NCBI GenBank assembly: GCA_900551715.1
Contig: URXG01000049.1
Coordinates: 1-18,624, forward strand
DNA length: 18,624 bases
From: an uncultured Blautia sp.
GTDB lineage: Bacteria; Bacillota; Clostridia; Lachnospirales; Lachnospiraceae
Direction of reading: 5' to 3'
The notes under the pieces: generated by a model
Told to the model about the DNA's origin: nothing
The model's database searches: none
What the model saw: the letters and a program-made list of their open reading frames with translations, nothing else
Shown: positions 1 through 7,124 of the stretch, in pieces
Numbering within the stretch: position 1 is the first letter of the stretch
How the letters are laid out: each line of letters starts with the position of its first letter
Position numbers and translations under genes: made by a program

Positions 1-58
1 GGCAAAAAACATGCCAAAACACCTCGCGGGATACTACCTTCTGAATAGTTACAATGCC
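1..58. repeat. Partial dispersed-repeat-like element, cut by the window edge
   Basis: This stretch carries CTCGC at 23-27 and CTGAATAGTTACAA at 41-54. The same two blocks, the second with one base less, occur in the same order at 12448-12452 and 12486-12498. GGCA at 1-4 can pair with TGCC at 12-15 or at 55-58, so a small hairpin or the end of a larger palindrome is possible. Both copies lie between genes. I infer a family of intergenic repeats; the left end is outside the window, so the full element is not visible. Confidence 0.4.
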
Positions 59-94
59 ACCAGCTTTTTTCTCATCTGGTTTCCTGGTAACCTC

Positions 95-122
95 TTGCAT
101 TATTTTCCCATAGCGTTATAAT
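95..122 (+). promoter_or_regulatory. Promoter for the dipeptidase gene
   Basis: TTGCAT (95-100), a 16-bp spacer and a perfect TATAAT (117-122) form a sigma-A-type promoter. Transcription would start near 129 and give a leader of about 88 nt before the ATG at 217. The CinA-like gene downstream has no clear promoter of its own in the 56-bp gap, so it may be co-transcribed. Confidence 0.6.
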
Positions 123-216
123 CTAATTTAGTATGATCTTACCTTCCGCTGACAAGATCACTTTCATAAAAGCATAGAGTAATCCAGTCAGCTGTCGGTA
201 TAAAATGGAGGAAATC

Positions 217-1575
217 ATGAATATAAAAGAAAAAATTCACGCATTATCAGAAGAAATGATCGCCAACATCGGCAGACTGGTTGCCATTGATTCACAGCTT
301 GGCACACCAGAGGAAGGAAGACCTTTTGGTCAGGGACCTGCCATGGTTCTTGAGGAAGCACTTAAGATTGCTGATGAACTGGGATTCAAAACCGTAAACC
401 TGGACAACTACTGCGGCTATGCAGAAATCGGCGAAGGAGATGATATCATCGGTATTGCCGGACATCTGGATATTGTTCCTGCCGGCGGTGGCTGGACTCA
501 TGACCCATTTAAACTTACCAGAGAAGGTGACTATGTATACGGACGTGGAACCACAGATGACAAAGGTCCTGTTATGGAAGCACTTTATGCCATGAAACTT
601 CTTCGGGATTCCGGAGTGAAACTTAACAAAAGAATCCGTCTTATTATGGGTTGCAATGAGGAAACAGGTTCCAAATGTATGGAACACTATAATAAAGTTG
701 CGGAAGAATTATCCTGTGGTTTTACACCAGATGCCAGCTTTCCATGTATTCATGGCGAAAAGGGCATGTTTTCCATGATGGCTCATTCCAAAAACACCAG
801 AATTATTTCCATGAATGGTGGATTTGTTTCCAATGCAGTCTGCGATTCCTGCACTACTGTAATTCCTTCTGAAGATGGTCTGAAGGAAAAACTGGATGCT
901 GCACTGTCTGCGTCTGGTCTTCAGGAATACAAATTAACGGAAGAAAATGGTCAGCTTACGATTTATGCCAAAGGTGTTCCTGCTCATGCCAGCACACCAA
1001 CACTGGGCGTCAATGCAGCGGGAGTCACTTTTGAATGTCTGGAAAAGGCCGGTTTTGAAGATGATTTTGTAAAATTCTATAACAGTCATCTGGGAACAGC
1101 CTGCGATGGTTCCGGAATTGGACTGAAATGTGAAGATGCCTATGGAAATCTGACTTTCTGTAATGGAATCGTCAAAACAGAAAACGGTGAAATCACCTGC
1201 ACCATTGACATAAGATTCCCTGTAACCTTAAAAACAGACGATATCCGCAAAATGTGTGAAAGTAAACTGGAAGACGAAAACGGACGCATTGAACTTCTTG
1301 GCGGCGAAAATCCATTATTCTTCCCAAGAGAATCTGCACTGGTAACCGCTTTATACAAAGCTTATACAGATGTAACAGGTGATACAGAGAACCAGCCTCT
1401 GGTAATCGGTGGTGGAACTTATGCAAAATCTCTGAAAAATATTATTGCATTCGGTCCTGAAAAACCAGGTATTGATTATCGTATCCATGGTGCTGATGAA
1501 TTTATGCTTGTATCCGGTATGGAAGAAGATGTCTATCTGTATATGGAAGCGATCAAAAATCTTCTTGCAATCTGA
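217..1575 (+). CDS. pepV: M20-family metal-dependent dipeptidase (PepV/Sapep type)
   Basis: A cytosolic metallopeptidase expected to cut dipeptides and some tripeptides during peptide use; the family is known to use two Zn or Mn ions. The M20 residues are all visible (452-residue numbering): GHLD with metal ligand His83 and Asp85, the bridging Asp in GRGTTDDKGP near 114-115, the catalytic and ligand Glu pair of NEETGS at 148-149, Asp172 in TPDASFP, and His424 in RIHGADEF near the C-terminus. Their spacing follows that of lactobacillar PepV, with an inserted lid domain between. I chose ATG 217 rather than the upstream in-frame ATG at 205 because the upstream ATG overlaps the GGAGG (207-211), which sits 5 nt before 217. 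There is no signal peptide. Exact substrate range cannot be read from sequence. Confidence 0.9.
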   Translation: MNIKEKIHALSEEMIANIGRLVAIDSQLGTPEEGRPFGQGPAMVLEEALKIADELGFKTVNLDNYCGYAEIGEGDDIIGIAGHLDIVPAGGGWTHDPFKLTREGDYVYGRGTTDDKGPVMEALYAMKLLRDSGVKLNKRIRLIMGCNEETGSKCMEHYNKVAEELSCGFTPDASFPCIHGEKGMFSMMAHSKNTRIISMNGGFVSNAVCDSCTTVIPSEDGLKEKLDAALSASGLQEYKLTEENGQLTIYAKGVPAHASTPTLGVNAAGVTFECLEKAGFEDDFVKFYNSHLGTACDGSGIGLKCEDAYGNLTFCNGIVKTENGEITCTIDIRFPVTLKTDDIRKMCESKLEDENGRIELLGGENPLFFPRESALVTALYKAYTDVTGDTENQPLVIGGGTYAKSLKNIIAFGPEKPGIDYRIHGADEFMLVSGMEEDVYLYMEAIKNLLAI

Positions 1576-1631
1576 TTTTATGATACCAGAGCTCCATATG
1601 AGCTTATAAAAGACCTTTGAGAGGATAACAA

Positions 1632-2114
1632 ATGGTTCTGGCAAAATCTGACAGAGTTGTAAAAAAATTAATTAATGCTAACATTACGATTTCCACAATG
1701 GAAAGCTGCACCTCCGGTCTGATCGCATCTATGATCACAGATACGGAAGGTGCGTCTGCCATCTTCCCGGGAGGATATGTCACTTACCTCAATGAAACCA
1801 AAGTTCTTGTTGGTGTGAACGAAGAAGTGATTCGCCAATATGGTGTCTATTCCAGGGAATGTGCACAAGCAATGGCAGAAACTGTTCAAAAAAACCTGCA
1901 TACTGACATAGGGATCGGAATCACCGGTACCACTGGAAATCTCGATCCCAACAACGCTGACAGTATACAGGGCAAAGTTTTTTTCTGCATTATCATACAG
2001 GATAATGTAAAAATCTTCGAATATGATGCTGATGTTTCCGGAATGTCCCGACATCAGATCAAGCAACTTTATGCTGACAAAGTATTTGAAGAACTTTATA
2101 AACTTTTGGCGTAA
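1632..2114 (+). CDS. Stand-alone CinA C-terminal-domain protein (PncC-like NMN amidohydrolase family)
   Basis: A 160-residue protein consisting only of the domain found at the C-terminus of competence/damage protein CinA. Where tested, this family (PncC) deamidates nicotinamide mononucleotide in NAD salvage. The hallmark MESCTSGLIAS at 23-33 corresponds to the usual ESCTGG loop with Gly replaced by Ser. It is followed by the typical GGYVTYLNETK, YGVYS and GITGTTGN segments. No N-terminal molybdopterin-binding-like domain is present. GAGAGGA at 1619-1625 precedes the ATG. It lies 56 bp behind the dipeptidase with no convincing terminator between, so the two may share a transcript. Family assignment is firm; the NMN substrate is inferred from homologues. 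Confidence 0.82.
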   Translation: MVLAKSDRVVKKLINANITISTMESCTSGLIASMITDTEGASAIFPGGYVTYLNETKVLVGVNEEVIRQYGVYSRECAQAMAETVQKNLHTDIGIGITGTTGNLDPNNADSIQGKVFFCIIIQDNVKIFEYDADVSGMSRHQIKQLYADKVFEELYKLLA

Positions 2115-2164
2115 TATCTATATATTGATCCATTTAAGTCAAGTCAAATATATATGGTATACAA

Positions 2165-2178
2165 TTGCATCAATGCAA
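2165..2178. promoter_or_regulatory. Palindrome TTGCAT-CA-ATGCAA, operator-like
   Basis: A perfect 6+6 bp inverted repeat with a 2-bp centre lies in the AT-rich 153-bp gap between the CinA-like gene and the 65-residue gene. Its size fits a dimeric repressor site. No second copy was noticed in the window, and no cognate regulator can be named. TTGCAT could also act as a -35 box, but no -10 sits at the right distance. Confidence 0.25.
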
Positions 2179-2267
2179 ATTAAAACAGCAGGTATAAATT
2201 TCACTTTTCTACATACAGTAATAATATATTTCATGTAAACAATACTATATTACATGGAGGTCTGTTT

Positions 2268-2465
2268 ATGAAAAGTAAAAAAATACCTGCTGTTTCTTCT
2301 CCTTCTGATCAGGAGATCATTGATCTTTATGATTATTTATCTAACGCAGCATCTGCTCATGACTGCACCGGTCTGATTCCATCCGGTCCTGTAGATGAAG
2401 AACAGTTGGAGTCTTATGAAGATGTTTATCATTTCCAGCCACCAAAAATGTCACCTGGTAAATGA
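2268..2465 (+). CDS. Small protein of unknown function, 65 residues
   Basis: I do not recognise a named family. The gene is real by its signals: GGAGG at 2256-2260, 7 nt before the ATG, and a clean stop, with codon use like its neighbours. The product is probably soluble and acidic. A lysine-rich start (MKSKKIPA) is followed by a predicted helix (EIIDLYDYLSNAAS), then DCTGLIPSGPVDEEQLESYEDVYHF with a single Cys, and a Pro/Lys-rich end. There is no signal peptide or membrane segment. It ends 40 bp before the convergent secreted-protein gene. The DCTGLIP block looks like the conserved part of a small clostridial family, but that is memory-based and uncertain. Confidence 0.65.
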   Translation: MKSKKIPAVSSPSDQEIIDLYDYLSNAASAHDCTGLIPSGPVDEEQLESYEDVYHFQPPKMSPGK

Positions 2466-2505
2466 CTCGCCTTTCTACTTGCCAAGACTACAGTCTGCAT
2501 ATTGG

Positions 2506-3165
2506 TTATTGTGCGTCTGACAATGGACTGAATGACAGTTTCATATATTTATATTTACTTTTGATTGAATCTGCCGCGCCTTCGGAAATTGGTTCAAGTG
2601 AGTCCTCACCATTATCAAGAGTACCATAAAACCATGGATTCTGTGGGTCTAATTCTCCATCATTCACAATGCCATCCTGCAGGTTGAGCTTACCTGATTT
2701 ATACTCGTAATAATAATTCACAGATAAAAAAGCACTGCTTGACCCCTCATTGGCAATGGTATTATCTTCGCAAAGGTAATATCTGTCACGTTCTCCACTG
2801 GTAGCAACAAGCTCTGCTTTTCCATCAGTCAGAGTATACATGTCAAAAAACATTCCCTCGTATCCTTCATCTTCTGTTGTCCCAATAAACAGTTCGTCTG
2901 TTCCATCGCTATCTACATCCAGAAGACAATATCCCAGTTTGTTGATATCAGAATAGTATCCTGCCAGATAACAGAGATTATTTTCCTGAAATTGACTGAT
3001 ATCCCAGCCGGCAGAAGCACCTTCATAATACTTTTGCACAATTTCATTGTACTGTGGATAATCTGCAAGAGTTTTGGTTTCAGCTCCATAAACTGTGCTG
3101 AGTCCTCCTGTGGCAAACAGCATGGCTGCTGCCAAAATTCCGGTGAGTAGAGTTTTCTTTTTCAT
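2506..3165 (-). CDS. Secreted acidic protein with a DxDxDGxxEL loop
   Basis: A 219-residue exported protein of unknown function. A Sec signal peptide (KKK start, hydrophobic stretch, likely cleavage near VYG-A at about residue 28) has no lipobox Cys, so the protein is probably released or only loosely attached. The mature part is strongly acidic, with roughly three times as many D+E as K+R. It contains LLDVDSDGTDELFIG at about residues 80-95, which resembles an EF-hand or dockerin calcium loop and the DIDGNGxxEL motif common in clostridial secreted proteins. The rest is rich in Tyr and Asp with no known catalytic signature. AAGGAG lies 11 nt before the ATG. It starts 26 nt after the stop of the upstream secreted-protein gene, so the two form an operon. 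Confidence 0.75.
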   Translation of the reverse strand: MKKKTLLTGILAAAMLFATGGLSTVYGAETKTLADYPQYNEIVQKYYEGASAGWDISQFQENNLCYLAGYYSDINKLGYCLLDVDSDGTDELFIGTTEDEGYEGMFFDMYTLTDGKAELVATSGERDRYYLCEDNTIANEGSSSAFLSVNYYYEYKSGKLNLQDGIVNDGELDPQNPWFYGTLDNGEDSLEPISEGAADSIKSKYKYMKLSFSPLSDAQ

Positions 3166-3191
3166 TTGTGTATTGGCTCCTTTTATGTTAA

Positions 3192-3731
3192 TTAATTCCA
3201 GTAAACTATATAATAATTTCTCATATATTTATTATAAGTTTTATTGTAAGCAGAAGTACTTACTTTTTTTCCACTTATGTAATATCCTGACTTTCCAAAT
3301 TTGTTATTACGAGTTTCAACGGTACAGATCTTACTGGCTTTTGTTCCTCTGACTCTGTAGATAACTTCCCTACCACCACCAGTACTGGCACTTGGTAATA
3401 TAACTGTATGGCAACGTTTGGAATACTTCATTGGCATGTTATATCCTTTTCCAAAACCACTGGATTTCAGACGTACTGATTTTTTCGTTCTGGTATTGTA
3501 AGAACGAATTTCGTTATACCAGCCTGTGGTATTATGGAAGAGCAGTTCCGGAACTCCGTTCCCATCAATATCTACAATCAGATAACTTCCACATTTTCCT
3601 CTCATATACCGCTTATAACTTGCTACAGCAGCGTTATATTTTGAAGATGCAGCCATTACAGGTGCTGTCATTCCCATGCACATTACTATTGCCAGTAAAA
3701 CACAACTTAATCTTTTTATTTTCTTTCCCAT
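3192..3731 (-). CDS. Secreted basic protein with a DIDGNGxxEL motif
   Basis: A 179-residue exported protein of unknown function. I start at the ATG at 3731 (MGKKIKRL) because AAAGGAGGA lies directly upstream; the longer frame from 3776 adds 15 residues before a perfect signal peptide. The signal ends near PVMA-AS at about residue 27. The mature protein has about 28 Lys+Arg against 6 Asp+Glu, so it is very basic, and is rich in Tyr, Ser and Gly. LIVDIDGNGVPELLF at about residues 50-65 is the same motif class as in the next gene, suggesting a shared origin. It is first in a two-gene operon with the acidic partner. An extracellular or wall-associated role is inferred from export and charge only. 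Confidence 0.75.
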   Translation of the reverse strand: MGKKIKRLSCVLLAIVMCMGMTAPVMAASSKYNAAVASYKRYMRGKCGSYLIVDIDGNGVPELLFHNTTGWYNEIRSYNTRTKKSVRLKSSGFGKGYNMPMKYSKRCHTVILPSASTGGGREVIYRVRGTKASKICTVETRNNKFGKSGYYISGKKVSTSAYNKTYNKYMRNYYIVYWN

Positions 3732-3862
3732 TCTTTCTTCCTCCTTTGGATTAATATAATGATTATCTGATACCAAATATACACCTCTCTCTTTGCATAT
3801 TTGTTCTTTTTGTAATCAAATAACTCATTTATTTCTATAATCTGCAAATACGGCTTATGAAA

Positions 3863-3892
3863 ATTATACTACGTTCCTGTCCTATTGAACAA
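3863..3892 (-). promoter_or_regulatory. Promoter for the secreted-protein pair
   Basis: On the minus strand, TTGTTC (3892-3887), an 18-bp spacer and a perfect TATAAT (3868-3863) form a likely promoter. It would start transcripts near 3856, giving a leader of about 125 nt before the ATG at 3731. The -35 box is weak, so an activator or an alternative promoter is possible. Confidence 0.5.
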
Positions 3893-3945
3893 TTTATTTT
3901 TATGCTAATCTATTTTTTTCCTATCTTTTCCAGTTTTTCCATTAT

Positions 3946-3975
3946 TTTACAAGTTTAACTTGTATAAATTATACT
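3946..3975 (+). promoter_or_regulatory. Promoter for the Xre-family regulator
   Basis: TTTACA (3946-3951), 18 bp, then TATACT (3970-3975) match the consensus at 5 of 6 positions each. Transcription would start near 3982. The first inverted repeat overlaps the -35 box and spacer, and the second lies just downstream of the start, so the promoter sits between two operator-like sites. Confidence 0.55.
3948..3964. promoter_or_regulatory. Operator-like inverted repeat 1 (TACAAGT-N3-ACTTGTA)
   Basis: A perfect 7-bp inverted repeat with a 3-bp centre, overlapping the regulator promoter. Its inner arms ACAAGT and ACTTGT are identical to those of the second site. Spacing and symmetry fit a dimer of an HTH repressor such as the Xre-type protein encoded immediately downstream. 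Confidence 0.6.
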
Positions 3976-3992
3976 ATTATCTTCTATTTCAA

Positions 3993-4007
3993 ACAAGTAC
4001 AACTTGT
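3993..4007. promoter_or_regulatory. Operator-like inverted repeat 2 (ACAAGT-N3-ACTTGT)
   Basis: A perfect 6-bp inverted repeat with a 3-bp centre, the same arms and spacing as site 1. The centres are 44 bp apart, about four helical turns, so both sites face the same side of the DNA. It lies just upstream of AAAGGAG (4018-4024), placing repression close to translation start. Confidence 0.6.
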
Positions 4008-4031
4008 ATAATATGCTAAAGGAGATTTTAC

Positions 4032-4364
4032 ATGAACCGAATTAAGAAATTACGAAAAGAGAAGAAGATTACACAGATCCGTCTGAGTATCGAACTGGAA
4101 GTTTCTCAGGAAACCATCAGTGCTTATGAAAAAGGAAAATATTATCCAAGTGCTGCTATGCTTATCAAGCTCCGGGATATTTTTGGTGTGTCCATTGACT
4201 ATATTCTTGGACTGTCAGATACCAAGTTTGATCCACTTTCAGAAACTAATCTGACAGAAGATGAAACCTACATCCTTAACCTTTGCAGAAAAATGGATGA
4301 TTCCGATCGAAAACGAACTATCTCTTACATAGAAGGATTTTGTGACGCTCTGCAAAAACAGTAA
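4032..4364 (+). CDS. Xre-family HTH transcriptional regulator
   Basis: A 110-residue DNA-binding protein with an N-terminal HTH_3 (phage repressor/SinR-like) domain at about residues 5-60. The helix-turn-helix core is visible in KKITQIRLSIELEVSQETISAYEKGKYYPS, given here as two segments of the helix pair, and ends in the typical GVSIDYILG. The C-terminal 45 residues (EDETYILNLCRKMDDSDRKRTISYIEGF) are the short helical tail common in regulators with this HTH type, likely for dimerisation. AAAGGAG lies 7 nt before the ATG. Two identical-arm inverted repeats flank its promoter, which strongly suggests autoregulation; control of the divergent secreted-protein pair is possible but unproven. No phage or conjugation gene lies nearby. 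A terminator follows directly. Confidence 0.88.
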   Translation: MNRIKKLRKEKKITQIRLSIELEVSQETISAYEKGKYYPSAAMLIKLRDIFGVSIDYILGLSDTKFDPLSETNLTEDETYILNLCRKMDDSDRKRTISYIEGFCDALQKQ

Positions 4365-4400
4365 AAAACGGAGATACCGAAGCTGGTATTTCCGTTTTTT
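4363..4400 (+). terminator. Bidirectional rho-independent terminator after the Xre gene
   Basis: CGGAGATACC pairs with GGTATTTCCG around a GAAGCT loop, with one G-T wobble. The stem is flanked by an A-run on the left and a T-run on the right, so it can stop transcripts from the regulator gene and from the fragment region on the opposite strand. Confidence 0.85.
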
Positions 4401-4457
4401 CTTTAGAAGTTCTAAGACAGAAATATCCATTGATATTCCATCTCTTTTTGCGACTCT

Positions 4458-4985
4458 TTATTTACAATTTTCTTTTAATCTTCGTAATTCTCGTTCAAGA
4501 GACTCTATCTTTTGTATTTTACTACTTAACAAAATATCCTTTTGTTTTAATTGTTGCTTTTGGATGCTTATTTCCTGCTTTTGGCTGTCTATCTCCTCTT
4601 GCATCTGATCTACCATATATTTCACTGTGTTTCGGTCCATGATCCGCAGCTCTTCTGAAAATATTCCCATAAGTGCCTCCACATTCCGGCATATCTTATA
4701 TGCCTGCTGATACATGACTTTGAATTCCGGATACTCTGTAATCAACCGGATAATCATATCCGGATCGTCCATGCTAAGGAATGCAAGCCATGCGTCCAAT
4801 TTGTTCTTTATACTTTTATTTTGCACATTACCTCGGAATAAGTCAAGAGGGATGAACACATATTTTTGTAAAAGATTCATTTTCAATCCAGTGTCTGACT
4901 GTTGCTGAAAATTATGTTTATAGACTTCCTGAAAATCATGGAAGTCTCCGGTGCTTTTGTCTATGAGAACTATGGTACAAAGCAT
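4458..4985 (-). pseudogene. C-terminal fragment of an Rpn-family (PD-(D/E)XK) nuclease/putative transposase
   Basis: 175 residues match what I know of the C-terminal half of Rpn/YhgA-like recombination-promoting nucleases of Clostridia. The visible parts are the region LLQKYVFIPLDLFR, then LDAWLAFLSMDDPDMIIRLI, YPEFKVMYQQAYKICRNVE, then MDRNTVKYMVDQMQEE, and a coiled-coil Gln/Lys/Glu-rich tail of about 45 residues. The N-terminal nuclease domain with its catalytic D...ExK residues, roughly 120-140 residues, is absent. The open frame begins exactly where the neighbouring LRR fragment ends, with a 16-nt overlap in a different frame. There is no good ribosome binding site before the first ATG. 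I call it a broken remnant, not a functional short protein. Confidence 0.7.
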
Positions 4986-6139
4986 CCCGTTTCCAGCTCT
5001 GCGATATTACCGGTAGAAGGCATAAGTACTGTAGTAAGAGTTGCAGCCTCATTCAACGCATCCTTCTCTATAAGTGTGGTAGAAGCAGGCAGTGCCAGAG
5101 TTGTTCTTTCTGTATCCAGAACCTTGCAGACTTTCCCCTCATTGCTGATGATAGCATCATTTTCTACTGTATAGGTAATATCAGGTGCGCCTGCTGCTAC
5201 AGAATTTCCTTTGCCCTCTGACAGTGTTTTATAATTCTTTTTGATAAAACTGATCAGCAGATCATCTTCCACAACCGTCTTACAGTTATTAAAATTTTTA
5301 TAGGCAACCTCCGGCAATTCATTCAGAATCTTTGCCTTCAATGTCAGTTCTCTCAGCTGATTATTCTCAGTAACATTTACGGCACTTATGGTCTCCGGAA
5401 GAGTCAGTTCTGTCATTTTGTACGGAACTGCCAGATATTCCGTCTGTTTCTTGTTGGTAAGGATTCCATCTTCTGTAACCCCATAATTCGGATTATCACT
5501 GCTGACCTGATACGCCATATTTACCAAAAGTCCGTTCCCGGAAGTATCAATATAATATACGGTATCCGGGATTTCCAGATAATCTATATCCAGATCTGCT
5601 CCATCATCAATATCAACGGCCTGTATGTATTTCGGCACTGTTAATTTACGGTAGCTTGTTCTTTCTTTTCCGCATCTTATATAAGTTTCTGCTTTCTGGG
5701 AAAAACTGGTCAATGTCTGAAGATATACCAGATTGTTGTATTCCACATCATCTACTTCACATGTATCAGACATCCAGTGAGCAGTCAGCTTTACGGTATA
5801 TCCTGAAGCAAGGGGAACCATATCTGCCGGCCCCAGAATGTGACGTCCTGCAGTAGCAGCATAAAATCCCGGAACAAGTTTACCATTTTCTTCCCATCCT
5901 GGGAAAAGCTGAGTCAGTTTTTTCTCACCCAGATAATCATACTGTAAACGGAAAAGATTCACAAAGTAGCCTTTTTTCGGATACTGATTGCTGATATTCA
6001 TAATATTCTTTTTGGTTACAGACTGCCCTTCATATAATCTGGTGGCCTCCGCATCACTTGACTGGTAAATGACAACACTTTTATTGTCGCCGTTTACAGT
6101 ATTTTCCTTGGGGACTACACCCTCTTCATATATTTTGTG
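4970..6139 (-). pseudogene. Internal fragment of a BspA-type leucine-rich-repeat surface protein
   Basis: The open frame runs from just after a stop at 6140-6142 to a TAG at 4970. The 46 codons upstream of the first ATG (6001) are clearly coding (for example SDAEATRLYEGQSV) but contain no start codon, signal peptide or RBS, so the 5' end is missing. The first part, up to about YTVKLTAHW, resembles InlB/Listeria-Bacteroides-type repeats. Then come LRR_5-like units: LEIPDTVYYID, LTLPETISAVNV, LRELTLKAKI, LTTVLMPSTGNIAELETGCF. The last unit breaks off mid-repeat at the junction with the Rpn fragment. An intact homologue would be a large cell-surface adhesin. The frame has no internal stop over 389 codons, so the break is probably recent. 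Confidence 0.65.
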
Positions 6140-6179
6140 TCAAAAAATCATGTCGTGTTTTTATTTCATGAAAATGTCT

Positions 6180-6207
6180 TTGTTAATTTGTGATTATGGA
6201 GTATAAT
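6180..6207 (+). promoter_or_regulatory. Promoter for the DUF89 gene
   Basis: TTGTTA (6180-6185), 16 bp, TATAAT (6202-6207). The transcript would begin near 6214, about 30 nt before the ATG at 6243. It lies just beyond the broken end of the surface-protein fragment. Confidence 0.55.
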
Positions 6208-6242
6208 ATTTTCAATTATACAACAAATGAGGTAATACGATT

Positions 6243-7124
6243 ATGAAATTAAATCCATTATGCATGTGCTGTGCAGCAAACAAACAGGAAAAAAAGATCC
6301 GTAAATTCCCTGATATGGCTCGTAAAACAGAATACATGCAAAAAGTTATGACACTTCTTGGCAATCCCGGCGAAAATGCCTGTACCCCCAGCCTTTCTGC
6401 TGATCTCCGAAAACTTTACAGGGAATTCTGGGGCGAACCGGCTGAAGATTATACTGCTGAAAAGAAAGAATTTAATTCTCTGATGCTGGGTCTGGAATCC
6501 AATATTGAAAAAAATATCCGTTTTTCAGATGATGCCCTGAAGACAGCGCTTCTTTATTCCCGCATCGGCAATTATATTGATTTTGCCGCACTGTCCAAAG
6601 TGGAGCGCAATACCATTCTCAACCTGATCCACAGAGAAAACAAAGATCCTCTGGATCCTGTGGAATATGGGTATCTGAAGGAAGACCTTTCCCAGGCTGC
6701 CAGACTGGTGTATATCACCGATAACTGCGGTGAGATCGTTCTGGACAAACTGGTGATCAAAGTGCTGAAAAGCTATTATCCGGATCTGGATATTACAGTG
6801 ATCGTAAGAGGTTTTCCTGTTGTAAACGATGCCACTATGGAAGATGCACTGGAAACAGGGCTTGCTGATCTTGTTACTGTCATTGGCAATGGCAGCGATG
6901 CTCCCGGAACCTGGCTCCCGGGTATTTCAAAAGAGGCAAGAAAATGCATTGAAGAAGCAGATGTAGTTATTGCCAAAGGCCAGGGGAACTTTGAATCCCT
7001 TCATGAATGTGGACTGAATATTTATTATCTTTTTCTTTGCAAATGCGACTGGTTCCAGCAGCGTTTTCATGCCAAACCTCTTCAGGGAATGTTCCTGAAT
7101 GAACGACGTATCATAACAGATTAA
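6243..7124 (+). CDS. DUF89/ARMT1-like damage-control phosphatase family protein
   Basis: A 293-residue cytosolic protein of the DUF89 family. Studied members are metal-dependent phosphatases that remove harmful sugar-phosphate or cofactor by-products; the substrate of this one is unknown. The family residues are visible: ITDNCGE at 158-164 (Asp160, Asn161), VNDAT at 194-198 (Asn195, Asp196), Asp240 in EADVVIAKGQGNFES, and the KGQGNFE signature at 245-251. The N-terminus has CMCC (7-10), and CKC at 266-268 is near the C-terminus, as in bacterial members with possible extra metal-binding cysteines. The ribosome binding site is weak (GAGG at 6229-6232, about 10 nt before the ATG). It is a single-gene unit between fragments and a sugar-transport ATPase; the context gives no clear partner. 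Confidence 0.85.
   Translation: MKLNPLCMCCAANKQEKKIRKFPDMARKTEYMQKVMTLLGNPGENACTPSLSADLRKLYREFWGEPAEDYTAEKKEFNSLMLGLESNIEKNIRFSDDALKTALLYSRIGNYIDFAALSKVERNTILNLIHRENKDPLDPVEYGYLKEDLSQAARLVYITDNCGEIVLDKLVIKVLKSYYPDLDITVIVRGFPVVNDATMEDALETGLADLVTVIGNGSDAPGTWLPGISKEARKCIEEADVVIAKGQGNFESLHECGLNIYYLFLCKCDWFQQRFHAKPLQGMFLNERRIITD

Noticed and set aside
1590..1604. Inverted repeat AGCTC-CATAT-GAGCT after the dipeptidase gene as a terminator
   Set aside because: The stem is only 5 bp and no T-run follows, so co-transcription with the next gene is more likely.
2485..2496. AGACT-AC-AGTCT between the two convergent genes as a terminator
   Set aside because: Only four pairs can form with a usable loop and there is no T-run.
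4032..6139. Prophage or integrative element around the Xre gene and gene fragments
   Set aside because: No integrase, relaxase, phage structural gene, attachment repeat or tRNA was found; the region shows only one regulator and decayed fragments.
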